The notes under the pieces: generated by a model
Database searches by the model: none
What the model saw: the letters and a program-made list of their open reading frames with translations, nothing else
What the model was told of the DNA's origin: nothing
Assembly (NCBI GenBank): GCA_002782905.1
Contig: PFJA01000285.1
Coordinates: 1 to 39,342 of the forward strand
Source: Lysobacterales bacterium CG_4_10_14_3_um_filter_64_11
GTDB lineage: Bacteria > Pseudomonadota > Gammaproteobacteria > Xanthomonadales > Xanthomonadaceae
DNA length: 39,342 bases
Direction of reading: 5' to 3'
Part shown: piece after piece, positions 31,437 to 39,342 of the stretch
How the letters are laid out: every line of letters begins with the position of its first letter
Position numbering within the stretch: position 1 is the stretch's first letter
Position numbers and translations under genes: made by a program

Positions 31437-32129
31437 ATGACATTGCTGGCGGTTCGCCATGGACAGGCGTCGTTCGGCAGTGCCGATTACGACCAGCTTT
31501 CCGGCAACGGGCATGCGCAAGCGCAGCGCCTGGGGGCGTGGTTGGCGCGCCATGACATGCGCTTCGTCACGGTCGTTTGCGGCGGCATGCGCCGGCACCG
31601 CGAAACCTGTGATGGCCTGGCGGAAGCGTTTGCCCTCGGCGGCAGCCGCTTGCCAACAGCACGGATCGACCCCGACCTGAACGAGTTCGACCATCGCGCG
31701 ATCATCACGGCGTTCATCGACCAACAGCCCGATCACCCCAGCATCCACGCCACGGCTGGCGGCAACAGCGGTACACCGCGCGAGGTATTCGCGTTGTTGC
31801 AAGCGGCACTGCGGGCATGGGTTGCCGGAACACTCGACGCGCACACGGAAACCTGGGCGGCATTCCGGCAACGCACGCAGCGTGCCTTTGCCACGCTGAG
31901 CGAACAGGCCGCCTTTCAGGAAGTGCTGGTGATCTCATCGGGCGGGGTGATCTCGCAGTTGGCGCAACAAGCATTGGGCGCCGCCGATGAACGCGCCATC
32001 GAACTGAACCTGTCGTTGCGCAACAGCGCGCTGTGCGAGTTTCATGCGCTGCCCGATGGGCTGCGCATGGGCAGCTGGAATGCGCTGCCGCATCTGGCCG
32101 ATGCGCGCGAGTTGTGGACCTATTTTTGA
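31437..32129 (+). CDS. Histidine-phosphatase-fold (phosphoglycerate-mutase-like) protein
   Basis: 230 residues. The N-terminal RHG motif is intact (LLAVRHGQAS; Arg7, His8, Gly9), with MRRHRET near 51-57 and an acidic LNEFD near 81-85. The second catalytic His of the superfamily, normally in a SHGG motif, is replaced: the protein reads VLVISSGGVIS, with Ser168 in its place. Activity may thus be altered or lost, though some members of this group appear to carry a Ser here. The gene starts 12 bases after the DUF4426 stop and ends 15 bases before an ACAD10/11-like dehydrogenase; such phosphatase-fold genes are often paired with that enzyme and an APH-type kinase, which is not in this window. Confidence 0.85.
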   Translation: MTLLAVRHGQASFGSADYDQLSGNGHAQAQRLGAWLARHDMRFVTVVCGGMRRHRETCDGLAEAFALGGSRLPTARIDPDLNEFDHRAIITAFIDQQPDHPSIHATAGGNSGTPREVFALLQAALRAWVAGTLDAHTETWAAFRQRTQRAFATLSEQAAFQEVLVISSGGVISQLAQQALGAADERAIELNLSLRNSALCEFHALPDGLRMGSWNALPHLADARELWTYF

Positions 32130-32144
32130 CTTCGGGAGCCTGTC

Positions 32145-33338
32145 ATGAGCGGTGAAAGCGAACGCGCACAAAACCTGCTGACGCAGGTCGATGCCTTCAT
32201 GCAGGAGTACGTGTATCCGGCCGAAGCCGCGATCGAGGCCTGGGATGCCGATCAAGACAAACGCTGGCAGGTGTGCCCGCTGATCGAAGAGCTCAAGACC
32301 AAGGCGCGTGCGGCCGGCCTGTGGAACCTGTTCCTGCCCGACCCTGAGCATGGCGCTGGCCTGAGCAACCGCGGTTACGCGCCGCTGGCAGAGCGGATGG
32401 GTCGCTCGCTGATCGCACCGGAATTGTTCAACTGCAACGCACCCGATACCGGCAACATGGAAGTGCTGCATCAGTTCGCCAGCGCCGAACAGAAATCGCG
32501 CTGGCTGGCGCCGTTGCTGGCCGGTGAAATCCGCTCCGGTTTCGCGATGACCGAACCGGACGTGGCGTCATCGGATGCCACCAACATCGCGCTGAGCATC
32601 CGTCGTGACGGCGATGCGCTGGTGCTTGACGGCCGCAAATGGTGGACCACCGGGGCTGGCGATCCGCGCTGCGCGATCCTGATCGTGATGGGCGTCAGCA
32701 ACCCCGATAACGAGCGCCACAGCCGCCATTCGATGGTACTGGTGCCGATGGATACGCCGGGCGTGCGGGTGGTGAGGCCGCTTACCGTGTTTGGCTACGA
32801 CGACGCGCCCTATGGCCATGTCGAGCTGGCATTCGAGCAGGTGCGGGTACCGGCCAGCAATCTGATCGGCACACCCGGCTCGGGCTTTGCCATCGCTCAG
32901 GCGCGGCTCGGCCCCGGCCGCATCCACCACTGCATGCGGCTGATCGGTCTGGCACAGCGCGCGCTGGAGCTGATGCTCGCACGCGCCCGCAGCCGTACCG
33001 CCTTCGGCCGACCGCTGGGCGGTCATGGGATGGCGCAGGAAGCGATCGCACTGTCGCGTTGCGAAATCGAGCAGGCGCGCCTGCTCACCCTGCACGCCGC
33101 AGCGGAACTGGACCGGGTCGGCAACCGTGGCGCCAAGGATCTGATTGGCATGATCAAGATCGTCGCCCCGCGCATGGCCTGCACCGTCATCGATCGTGCG
33201 ATCCAGATGCACGGTGGCGCGGGACTGGCGCAGGATCGCTTTCTGGCGCGCGCCTACGCTGGTGCGCGCTCGCTGCGCATCGCCGACGGCCCCGATGAAG
33301 TGCACCTGACCGCGCTGGCGCGCTCGATGCTCGCCTGA
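32145..33338 (+). CDS. Acyl-CoA dehydrogenase of the ACAD10/11 type
   Basis: A 397-residue FAD-dependent acyl-CoA dehydrogenase: an all-alpha N-terminal part, the FAD/substrate motif FAMTEPDVASSDATNI (about 133-148), KWWTTGAGDPRC, and the C-terminal helical domain with MHGGAGLAQDRF. Where common ACADs have a catalytic Glu in EGT, this has Asp381 in IADGPDEVHL, the hallmark of ACAD10/11 and related bacterial enzymes. Those act in pathways for 4-hydroxy- or 4-phospho-acyl-CoA with a kinase partner; the substrate here is not proven. The ATG at 32145 has GGGAG about eight bases upstream. It lies 15 bases after the phosphatase-fold gene, so the two are probably co-transcribed. Confidence 0.92.
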   Translation: MSGESERAQNLLTQVDAFMQEYVYPAEAAIEAWDADQDKRWQVCPLIEELKTKARAAGLWNLFLPDPEHGAGLSNRGYAPLAERMGRSLIAPELFNCNAPDTGNMEVLHQFASAEQKSRWLAPLLAGEIRSGFAMTEPDVASSDATNIALSIRRDGDALVLDGRKWWTTGAGDPRCAILIVMGVSNPDNERHSRHSMVLVPMDTPGVRVVRPLTVFGYDDAPYGHVELAFEQVRVPASNLIGTPGSGFAIAQARLGPGRIHHCMRLIGLAQRALELMLARARSRTAFGRPLGGHGMAQEAIALSRCEIEQARLLTLHAAAELDRVGNRGAKDLIGMIKIVAPRMACTVIDRAIQMHGGAGLAQDRFLARAYAGARSLRIADGPDEVHLTALARSMLA

Positions 33339-33388
33339 GGAAATCTGTTCAAGTCAGAGTTTTGCCAGACCATGGATGGCCTGCACGC

Positions 33389-33414
33389 GGATCAATTACG
33401 CAAGTGATTGATCC
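33389..33414. terminator. Hairpin downstream of the acyl-CoA dehydrogenase gene
   Basis: GGATCAAT (33389-33396) and ATTGATCC (33407-33414) pair perfectly around a 10-base loop, about 50 bases past the stop codon. There is no T-tract, so this could be a processed 3' end or a rho-assisted stop rather than an intrinsic terminator. Nothing else is recognised in 33339-33542. Confidence 0.4.
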
Positions 33415-33542
33415 GGCGGAGCCGAGTCCGGCGATGCCGCGCTCGGCGAGCCTGAAAAGCCCAGGCTGGACGTGTTACTCACCCGAACGCAAGTAAGGCG
33501 ACAACACCGAGGCCAGGAGCGGTTTGCCGGTCAAGATCATCC

Positions 33543-33851
33543 CTAAAACCGGATCCGCCCGATCAACATGTCCTTGAACATCACCCAGTCGCCCAGCAGC
33601 GACCACAGCGGGTAGGTAAACGTGGCCGGGCGGTTTTTTTCGAACACGAAGTGCCCCACCCAGGCGAAGCCATAACCGATCAGCGGGATGCTCAACAACC
33701 CGATCGGCGCCAGCCGCCCCATGATGACCGCGGCAAGCACACCCAGCACCAGCGCGCTGCCGGTGTAATGCAGGCGGCGACACGTGCGATTGTTGTGCTC
33801 GGACAGGTAGTACGGGTAGAACTCGCTGAAGCTCTTGAACTTCTCGGACAT
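33543..33851 (-). CDS. Mpo1-like / DUF962 small membrane protein
   Basis: A 102-residue DUF962 protein. The N-terminus FKSFSEFYPYYLSEHNNRTCRRLHYTG carries the conserved H-x(3)-R and LH-x-x-G pattern; two hydrophobic segments follow (about 32-47 and 49-66), then GHFVFEKNRPATF, with a His of the metal-binding set, and a final amphipathic part. Yeast Mpo1 is an Fe(II) dioxygenase of fatty-acid alpha-oxidation with the same His pattern, but the short bacterial proteins are uncharacterised. The ATG at 33851 has a strong AGGAGG six bases upstream. It stands alone, 62 bases from the CDF transporter end on the same strand. Confidence 0.87.
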   Translation of the reverse strand: MSEKFKSFSEFYPYYLSEHNNRTCRRLHYTGSALVLGVLAAVIMGRLAPIGLLSIPLIGYGFAWVGHFVFEKNRPATFTYPLWSLLGDWVMFKDMLIGRIRF

Positions 33852-33913
33852 GGCGCACCTCCTAGTGTAGTGTTTCGCTCACCGTTACTTTCAGAGCGGT
33901 GCCGCAAACGCTG

Positions 33914-34822
33914 CTATGCCGCGTCATCGGGCTCGAAGAAGCTCCAGCGTACCTGCACAAACTGCGCACGCAGATCACGTTCCAGCGTGTTTATCGCGGC
34001 GATCAGGTCGGGTACCGACGGCACCGCTGCCATCTTCGCCTTGATCGACACCAGCACGTCATCGCCCAATTGCAGGGTAATCACGTTGTACACCTCGTCA
34101 AGCTCGGCGCGGCCAGCGAGAAATGTGTGGATTTGTGCCTTCAGCGCCGGATCGACACCCTGACCAATCAGCAGCCCCTTGACCTCGACCGCCACGAATA
34201 TCGCGATCACGATCAGCAGCACGCCGATCATCATGGTGCCAATCGCATCGAACAGCGGATTGCCGGTTGCCATGGTCAGCAGCACAGCCACCAGCGCAAA
34301 CGCCAGGCCCAGCAACGCCGCCAGGTCTTCACCAAACACCACCACCAATTCCGCCTGCCGGCTCTCGCGGAACCAGTGCCACAAGCTGTTGCTGCCGCGC
34401 ACCTTGTTCACTTCGTGCAACGCGGCACGCAGCGATGCCGACTCGGCGATGATGGCAAAGACCAGCACTCCGACCGCGATCCACGGGTGATTCAGGGGTT
34501 CCGGCGCGCTGAGCTTGTGCAGGCCCTCGTACAGCGAAAACATGCCGCCGACGCTGAACAGCAGCACGGCCACCAGAAACGACCAGAAATAGATTTCCTT
34601 GCCGAAGCCGAGCGGATAATCCGGCGACGGGGGCCGCTTGGCGCGGTGCATGCCAAGCAACAACAAGCCCTGATTGCCGGTGTCGGCGAGCGAATGCACC
34701 GCCTCGGCCAGCATCGCGCCCGAACCGGAAAGCAGCGCCGCGATGCCCTTGGCGAGAAAAATGGCGAAATTGGCGCCCAAAGCGAAGAAAATCGTGCGGG
34801 TCGAATCGGCTTTTGCGGCCAT
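33914..34822 (-). CDS. Cation diffusion facilitator (SLC30A9-like) transporter
   Basis: 302 residues, inner membrane. Six predicted transmembrane helices in about 8-220, then a cytoplasmic domain (about 221-302). TM2 shows H43-S-L-A-D47-T-G-N-Q, and TM5 has E165-D166 (VVFGEDLAALLG), the expected metal-binding positions; PDYPLGFGKEIYFWSFLVAV is typical of the ZnT9/SLC30A9-related branch of CDF exporters. The metal (Zn, Mn, Co or Fe) cannot be told. The ATG at 34822 begins the MAAKADSTRTIFFALGANFA segment; the longer frame adds no conserved sequence. A TACAAT -10-like box lies on the minus strand at 34850-34855, about 28 bases upstream. It is divergent from a GNAT gene with a perfect palindrome between them. 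Confidence 0.92.
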   Translation of the reverse strand: MAAKADSTRTIFFALGANFAIFLAKGIAALLSGSGAMLAEAVHSLADTGNQGLLLLGMHRAKRPPSPDYPLGFGKEIYFWSFLVAVLLFSVGGMFSLYEGLHKLSAPEPLNHPWIAVGVLVFAIIAESASLRAALHEVNKVRGSNSLWHWFRESRQAELVVVFGEDLAALLGLAFALVAVLLTMATGNPLFDAIGTMMIGVLLIVIAIFVAVEVKGLLIGQGVDPALKAQIHTFLAGRAELDEVYNVITLQLGDDVLVSIKAKMAAVPSVPDLIAAINTLERDLRAQFVQVRWSFFEPDDAA

Positions 34823-34882
34823 GCAAGTTGTGCTCGGGGCAGGGGCGCAAATTGTAGACCATGCGGCAAGCCTGCCGTCACA

Positions 34883-34904
34883 TGAACACATTAGAGTGTG
34901 TTCA
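34883..34904. promoter_or_regulatory. Palindrome in the divergent CDF / GNAT promoter region
   Basis: TGAACACA (34883-34890) and TGTGTTCA (34897-34904) form a perfect 8-base inverted repeat spaced by six bases (TTAGAG), 61 bases upstream of the CDF start and 19 bases upstream of the GNAT start. This geometry suits a dimeric regulator. No regulator gene is adjacent, so the binding protein is unknown. Confidence 0.55.
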
Positions 34905-34922
34905 CCAAACCCGCGTGGCAGC

Positions 34923-35498
34923 ATGAGCCCCATGTTCAAGCCCAAACACAAATATCGCTTGGCGCGCAACGCGATGCCCGGAGCGTGGTGCGAGCGTGTG
35001 CAGCTACCCGATCAGCGCCAATTGTGGATCCGCCCGATCACCGCTGCCGACGCCGAACCAATCCGCGCCGGCTTTGCCTTGTTGCACCCGGACGAAATCC
35101 GTAAACGCTACGGTTACGCGATGAAGGAGATGTCGGCCGACTATGCCCAGCGGCTGTGTCACCCGCAGCCGGGACGAGATTTTGTGCTGGTCGCCAGCGA
35201 GCCGTTGCCGCCTGGCGTAGCGCTGGTCGGAGCGGTGGCGCGACTGGTGGTGGTTGACGATGTCAAGGGTGCCGAGTTCGCCATTTTGGTGTCGCACTTT
35301 CTCGCCGGTCAGGGGCTGGGCCGGCACCTGCTGTGCCGTCTGATCCAATGGGGTCGGCGCAAGCGACTGCGCGAGATTCATGGCGATGTGTTGAGCGACA
35401 ATCATCCGATGCTGGAACTGGCGCAAGAGCTGGGCTTCGTGCGCGACAGCCATGACCCATCCGACGACATGGTGCATATCCGCCTGCGCCTGCGCTGA
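34923..35498 (+). CDS. GNAT-family N-acetyltransferase
   Basis: A 191-residue acetyltransferase. The core starts LWIRPITAADAEPIRAGF (34-51), and the acetyl-CoA loop is AGQGLGRHLL (128-137). The RPITAADAEPI and LHPDEIRKRYGY stretch resembles the C-terminal GNAT domain of the Pat/protein-lysine acetyltransferases, but here it stands alone, without the acyl-CoA-synthetase-like part. The substrate is unknown. The ATG at 34923 gives a basic N-terminus; an ATG at 34932 is an alternative, and neither has a strong ribosome-binding site. It is divergent from the CDF transporter and upstream of mfd across a REP-filled gap. Confidence 0.87.
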   Translation: MSPMFKPKHKYRLARNAMPGAWCERVQLPDQRQLWIRPITAADAEPIRAGFALLHPDEIRKRYGYAMKEMSADYAQRLCHPQPGRDFVLVASEPLPPGVALVGAVARLVVVDDVKGAEFAILVSHFLAGQGLGRHLLCRLIQWGRRKRLREIHGDVLSDNHPMLELAQELGFVRDSHDPSDDMVHIRLRLR

Positions 35499-35573
35499 CG
35501 CCAGGATCACGCGCCAGCCAGCAACGATGCTGCGGTCACCCACAGGGTGTGGCCTACAGGAGACGGTCACCGC

Positions 35574-35727
35574 TGTCGTGGGAGCGCGCCTGCGCGCGAA
35601 GGTTCTCGCGGCATTGTTCGCCGGCAGGCCGGCTCCCACAGCAGCATTGCCTTGGCACGGAGTGTCTACAGGGAAATCTCGGAGCGCACCCTGTGCGCCA
35701 GGCAGCGCCGCTCTTGTGGGAGCCAAC
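35574..35727. repeat. REP-type inverted pair in the GNAT-mfd gap
   Basis: TGTCGTGGGAGCGCGCCTGC (from 35574) and its inverted relative GCCGGCAGGCCGGCTCCCACA (35619-35639, in two halves GCCGGCAGGC and CGGCTCCCACA) form a pair of the GTGGGAG...CTCCCAC type known from pseudomonad REP sequences. A third partial copy, TTGTGGGAGCC, lies at 35714-35724. The gap 35499-35759 holds no gene. Confidence 0.65.
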
Positions 35728-35759
35728 CACCTGCGCCTCGCGGTACACTGCGCGCCCTC

Positions 35760-38700
35760 ATGACGACATCATCCCTGCTCTTGCCACCGCTACCGCGTGC
35801 TGGCCAACAACGTGCGCGCTGGCAACAGCCGGCCAGCATCAGCGCCCAAGCGCTGGCCCTGATCGGCGCCGCCCAGCAACACAAGGGGCTGCTGCTGGCG
35901 GTGGTTCGCGATACCCACGGCGCGCACACCCTGGAACAGGATTTGCGGGTTTTCGCAGGCGATCTGCCGGTGCTGCATTTCCCGGACTGGGAAACCCTGC
36001 CCTACGATCAGTTCAGCCCGCATCCGGACATCATCTCGCAACGGATTGCCGCACTGTACCGTCTGCCCGGCATTCAGCGCGGCGTGCTGGTGGTGCCGGT
36101 CAGCACGCTGATGCAGCGGCTACCGCCGACCCGCTTCATCGGCGGCAACGCGCTGCTGGTGCGCAAGGGCCAACGCCTGGACATGGATGCCGAAAAGCGC
36201 CGTTTGGAAGCCGCTGGCTACCGCAATGTCGGGCAAGTGCTCGATCCGGGCGATTTCGCGGTGCGCGGTGCGCTGCTCGATGTCTACGCCATGGGTGCCG
36301 AGGAGCCGTATCGCATCGAGTTGTTCGATGACGAGGTCGAATCGATCCGCAGCTTCGACCCGGAGAGCCAGCGCTCGCTGCATCCGATCGATGAAATCAG
36401 CCTGCTGCCCGCGCGCGAGTTTCCGCTCGACGACGCGGCGTGCAGCGCCGTGCGCAGCCGCCTGCGCGAGCGCTTCGCCATCGACCCGCGGCGCTGCCCG
36501 CTGTACCAGGATCTGAAACAGGGCGGCACACCCGCCGGCATCGAGTATTACCTGCCGCTGTTTTTCGCTGAGGGCAGCACCCAGTCGCTGTTCGACTATC
36601 TCGGCGACAACACCCTGGCCGTGCTTGCCAGTGACGCGTTGGACGCGGCGGAAAGTTTCTGGGCGCAAACCGCCGAGCGTTACGAACAGCGCCGGCACGA
36701 TCTGGAGCGGCCGGTATTGCCGCCCGACGAACTGTTCCTCGCCGCGCAGGCCTTGCGCACGCGACTCAATGCGATGCCTCGCATCGAGTGGTGCCCGCCA
36801 ACGCACCCGCACTACGGCGAAGCACATCGTCTGGGCGTGCAGCCGGCACCGAGCCTGCCCCTGGCGCAGAAGGGCGAACCAGCGGCCGCGCTGAAAAGCT
36901 TCCTCGGCAACTACCCGGGGCGCGTGCTGCTGGCAAGCGATTCCGCCGGCCGCCGCGAAGCGCTGCTGGAGTTGCTTGCCGGCGATGGCATCAAGCCGCA
37001 AACCGTGGCCGACTGGCATGCGTTCGCGGCGCAAACCGACAGTCGTTGGGCCATTACCGTGGCGGCGATCGATGACGGCTTTGCGCTCAGCGAGCCGCCG
37101 CTTACCGTGCTCACCGAGCGCCAGTTCTACCCCGAACGCGCGGCGCAGCCGCGCCGCCGCAAACGCGCCGGTCGCGACCCGGACAGCATCATCCGTGACC
37201 TGACGCAGATCGCCATCGGTGCACCGATCGTGCATGAAGATCATGGTGTCGGTCGTTATCAGGGCCTGACCACACTCGATGCCGGCGGTCAGCTCGCCGA
37301 GTTTCTGGAAATCCAGTACGCCAAGGGCGACAAGCTGTACGTGCCGGTGGCGCAGTTGCATCTGGTCAGCCGCTACAGCGGCGCCGCGCCTGAGCTGGCG
37401 CCGTTGCACGCACTGGGTGGTGAAGTCTGGGAAAAGGCCAAGCGTCGGGCCGCTGAAAAAGTGCGCGATGTGGCCGCCGAACTGCTGGAAATCCAGGCCC
37501 GCCGGCAGGCCCGCAAGGGCCTCGCGTTGCCGCTCGACCGCGCCTTGTACGAGCCGTTCGCGGCCGGATTCGCGTTCGAGGAAACCGCGGACCAGATGGC
37601 GGCCATCGAAGCGGTGATTGCCGAACTTGGCCGCCCGACGCCGATGGATCGCGTGGTCTGCGGCGATGTCGGCTTCGGCAAGACCGAAGTCGCGCTGCGC
37701 GCTGCCTTCGTCGCCGCCAACGCCGGCAAGCAGGTGGCGGTACTGGTACCAACGACCCTGCTCGCTGAGCAGCATTACCGCAACTTCCGCGACCGTTTCG
37801 CCGATTGGCCGATCCGGGTCGAGGTGTTGTCGCGGTTCAAATCGCCGAAGGAAACCCGCGCTGCGCTGGAGCAACTCGCCAGTGGCGGCATCGATGTCGT
37901 GGTTGGCACCCACAAACTGTTGCAGAACGACGTCACGTTTCACGACCTCGGGCTGGTGATCGTCGATGAGGAGCAGCGTTTTGGCGTGCGCCAGAAAGAG
38001 CGCCTGAAGGCACTGCGCGCCGAGGTGCATCTGCTCACGCTCACTGCCACCCCGATCCCGCGCACCCTGAACATGGCGATGAGCGGCCTGCGCGAACTGA
38101 GCCTGATCGCCACCGCGCCCGCGCACCGGCTGGCAGTGAAAACCTTTATTGCCCCCTGGGATGCCGCCGTACTGCGCGAAGCCTTCGCGCGTGAACTGGC
38201 GCGCGGCGGCCAGGTGTATTTTCTGCACAACGAAGTCAGCAGCATCGAGCGCATGGCGCGCGAACTCGGTGAACTGGTACCCGACGCGCGCATCCGCGTT
38301 GCCCACGGCCAGATGCCTGAACGCGAGCTGGAAGCCGCCATGCTCGACTTCCACCGCCAGCGCTTCAATGTGCTGGTGTGTACCACCATCATCGAATCGG
38401 GCATCGACATCCCGAGCGCCAACACCATCATCATCAACCGCGCCGACCGCTTTGGCCTGGCGCAATTGCACCAGTTGCGCGGCCGGGTTGGGCGTAGCCA
38501 CCACCGCGCCTATGCCTATCTGATCGTGCCCGATCGCAAGGCGATGACCGGCGATGCCGAAAAACGCCTGGAAGCGCTGGCCAACCTCGACGAACTCGGT
38601 GCCGGCTTCACCCTCGCCACCCATGATCTGGAAATCCGCGGCGCCGGCGAGCTGCTGGGCGAGGAACAAAGCGGGCAGATCGCCGAGATCGGGTTCTCGC

Positions 38701-39221
38701 TGTATTCCGAACTGCTGGAGCGTGCGGTGCGTTCGCTCAAGCTCGGCCAGATCCCCGACCTCGACGCCAGCCATTCGCATGGTGCGCAGATCGAACTGCA
38801 TGTCCCGGCGTTGATTCCAGATGACTACCTGCCCGATGTACACACCCGATTGACCTTGTACAAACGCATCGCCAGTGCGCGCGACGCCGAGGCGTTGCGT
38901 GAACTGCAAGTCGAGATGATCGATCGCTTCGGTTTGTTGCCCGAGCCGGCGAAAAATCTGTTCGCGATCGCCGAACTCAAGCTCGGCGCCAGCGCACTGG
39001 GCATCCGCAAACTCGACCTGGGCGATCGCGGTGGCCGTATCGAGTTCAACAGCCAGCCCAACGTCGACCCGATGAGCGTGATCCGGCTGCTCCAATCGCA
39101 GCCGCGTCACTACCGCATGGATGGGCCGGACAAGTTGCGCATCAGCCTGGATCTGCCCGCCGCCAGCGAACGCCTGCGCAGTTGTCGCGGCTTGCTGCTG
39201 GCGCTGCAAAAAGCCGATTGA
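35760..39221 (+). CDS. mfd: Transcription-repair coupling factor Mfd
   Basis: An 1153-residue SF2 translocase (E. coli: 1148) that pushes stalled RNA polymerase off DNA lesions and recruits UvrA. An N-terminal UvrB-like region comes first (about 1-350; FPDWETLPYDQFSPHPDIISQRIAAL). The RNA-polymerase interaction domain is near 480-560 (IGAPIVHEDHGVGRYQGL). Helicase motifs are Walker A GDVGFGKT (635-642, Lys641), DEEQ (736-739) and TATPIPRTL, and the RecG-like TRG stretch follows, with IESGIDIPSANTIIINRAD and GRVGRS. A C-terminal domain ends the protein. The ATG at 35760 gives the standard length; the frame is open to 35547, but that part lies in REP sequence. No obvious promoter was found. Confidence 0.97.
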   Translation: MTTSSLLLPPLPRAGQQRARWQQPASISAQALALIGAAQQHKGLLLAVVRDTHGAHTLEQDLRVFAGDLPVLHFPDWETLPYDQFSPHPDIISQRIAALYRLPGIQRGVLVVPVSTLMQRLPPTRFIGGNALLVRKGQRLDMDAEKRRLEAAGYRNVGQVLDPGDFAVRGALLDVYAMGAEEPYRIELFDDEVESIRSFDPESQRSLHPIDEISLLPAREFPLDDAACSAVRSRLRERFAIDPRRCPLYQDLKQGGTPAGIEYYLPLFFAEGSTQSLFDYLGDNTLAVLASDALDAAESFWAQTAERYEQRRHDLERPVLPPDELFLAAQALRTRLNAMPRIEWCPPTHPHYGEAHRLGVQPAPSLPLAQKGEPAAALKSFLGNYPGRVLLASDSAGRREALLELLAGDGIKPQTVADWHAFAAQTDSRWAITVAAIDDGFALSEPPLTVLTERQFYPERAAQPRRRKRAGRDPDSIIRDLTQIAIGAPIVHEDHGVGRYQGLTTLDAGGQLAEFLEIQYAKGDKLYVPVAQLHLVSRYSGAAPELAPLHALGGEVWEKAKRRAAEKVRDVAAELLEIQARRQARKGLALPLDRALYEPFAAGFAFEETADQMAAIEAVIAELGRPTPMDRVVCGDVGFGKTEVALRAAFVAANAGKQVAVLVPTTLLAEQHYRNFRDRFADWPIRVEVLSRFKSPKETRAALEQLASGGIDVVVGTHKLLQNDVTFHDLGLVIVDEEQRFGVRQKERLKALRAEVHLLTLTATPIPRTLNMAMSGLRELSLIATAPAHRLAVKTFIAPWDAAVLREAFARELARGGQVYFLHNEVSSIERMARELGELVPDARIRVAHGQMPERELEAAMLDFHRQRFNVLVCTTIIESGIDIPSANTIIINRADRFGLAQLHQLRGRVGRSHHRAYAYLIVPDRKAMTGDAEKRLEALANLDELGAGFTLATHDLEIRGAGELLGEEQSGQIAEIGFSLYSELLERAVRSLKLGQIPDLDASHSHGAQIELHVPALIPDDYLPDVHTRLTLYKRIASARDAEALRELQVEMIDRFGLLPEPAKNLFAIAELKLGASALGIRKLDLGDRGGRIEFNSQPNVDPMSVIRLLQSQPRHYRMDGPDKLRISLDLPAASERLRSCRGLLLALQKAD

Positions 39222-39238
39222 GCCGATCCATACCCCAA

Positions 39239-39331
39239 GTAGCCCGGGTTATAGCCGCGAAGCGGCGCAACCCGGGGCACGCAGTGCCGGCGCAACCCGG
39301 GGCACGCAGTGCCGGCGCAACCCGGGGCACC
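39239..39331. repeat. AACCCGGG unit plus 25-base tandem repeat after mfd
   Basis: GTAGCCCGGGTTATAGCCGC (from 39239) pairs with GCGCAACCCGGGGCAC to give the same hairpin family as at 2758, 4770 and 29668. From 39265 a 25-base unit (GCGCAACCCGGGGCAC followed by GCAGTGCCG) is repeated: 39265-39289, 39290-39314 and a partial third, 39315-39331. The window ends just after. Confidence 0.85.
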
Positions 39332-39342
39332 GCGAAGTTGTA

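Noticed and set aside
36120..39209. A 1029-residue minus-strand open frame opposite mfd
   Set aside because: mfd on the plus strand has all helicase motifs and standard length; the opposite frame is a GC-bias shadow.

Overview
The window is a GC-rich (roughly 60-65% by eye), densely coding piece of a gammaproteobacterial chromosome. The gene content and order point to a Xanthomonadales/Lysobacterales-type organism: a Pil-Chp chemotaxis cluster without a recognisable pilK, a gshB-tonB pair diverging from pilG, the yqgE-ruvX-pyrB string, pilT/pilU, yggS-proC, and intergenic repeats built on an AACCCGGG core. This is inference from the proteins and their order, not from a 16S gene. No complete rRNA or tRNA gene, prophage, insertion sequence or CRISPR array was recognised; one 5' tRNA-Ser-like fragment lies at the left edge.

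Layout. (1) 1-4705: a LysR regulator, serS, a YiiM-like MOSC protein and a periplasmic cytochrome P460-type haem protein, all on the minus strand, then a divergent MarR regulator with a cysteine-rich tail. The P460/marR intergenic region carries two related palindromes placed over the two predicted promoters. (2) 4971-9677 (minus): serC-pheA-hisC-aroA, a serine/aromatic biosynthesis operon with tight GTGA overlaps. (3) 9777-21476 (minus): pilG-pilH-pilI-pilJ-chpA-chpB-chpC, the chemosensory system that controls type IV pilus extension/retraction and cAMP signalling in relatives. (4) 21770-23591 (plus): gshB and a TonB-like protein. (5) 24032-28821 (minus): yqgE-ruvX-pyrB, and the pilus retraction ATPases pilT and pilU. 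(6) 28903-33338 (plus): yggS, proC, a DUF4426 protein, a histidine-phosphatase-fold protein and an ACAD10/11-like acyl-CoA dehydrogenase. (7) 33543-39221: a small DUF962 (Mpo1-like) membrane protein and a CDF transporter on the minus strand, then a GNAT acetyltransferase and mfd on the plus strand.

How the genes work together. Parts 3 to 6 resemble the arrangement known from Pseudomonas aeruginosa (proC, yggS, pilT, pilU, pyrB, ruvX, yqgE, tonB3, gshB, pilG to chpC), so sensing (PilJ), signal relay (PilI, ChpA, PilG, PilH) and the motors (PilT, PilU) are encoded within about 19 kb. The adaptation arm looks weakened: no pilK is present between pilJ and chpA, and the ChpB methylesterase domain lacks the expected catalytic Ser and Asp.

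The points most worth a second look are the P460/MarR unit with its twin operators and Cys cluster, the degenerate ChpB, the (E/Q)AAAA pentad repeat inside ChpA, and the phosphatase-fold/ACAD pair with altered active-site residues. Three or four families of intergenic repeats fill most of the longer gaps. I do not see a clearly new multi-gene system; most of the window is conserved housekeeping and pilus-control genes.
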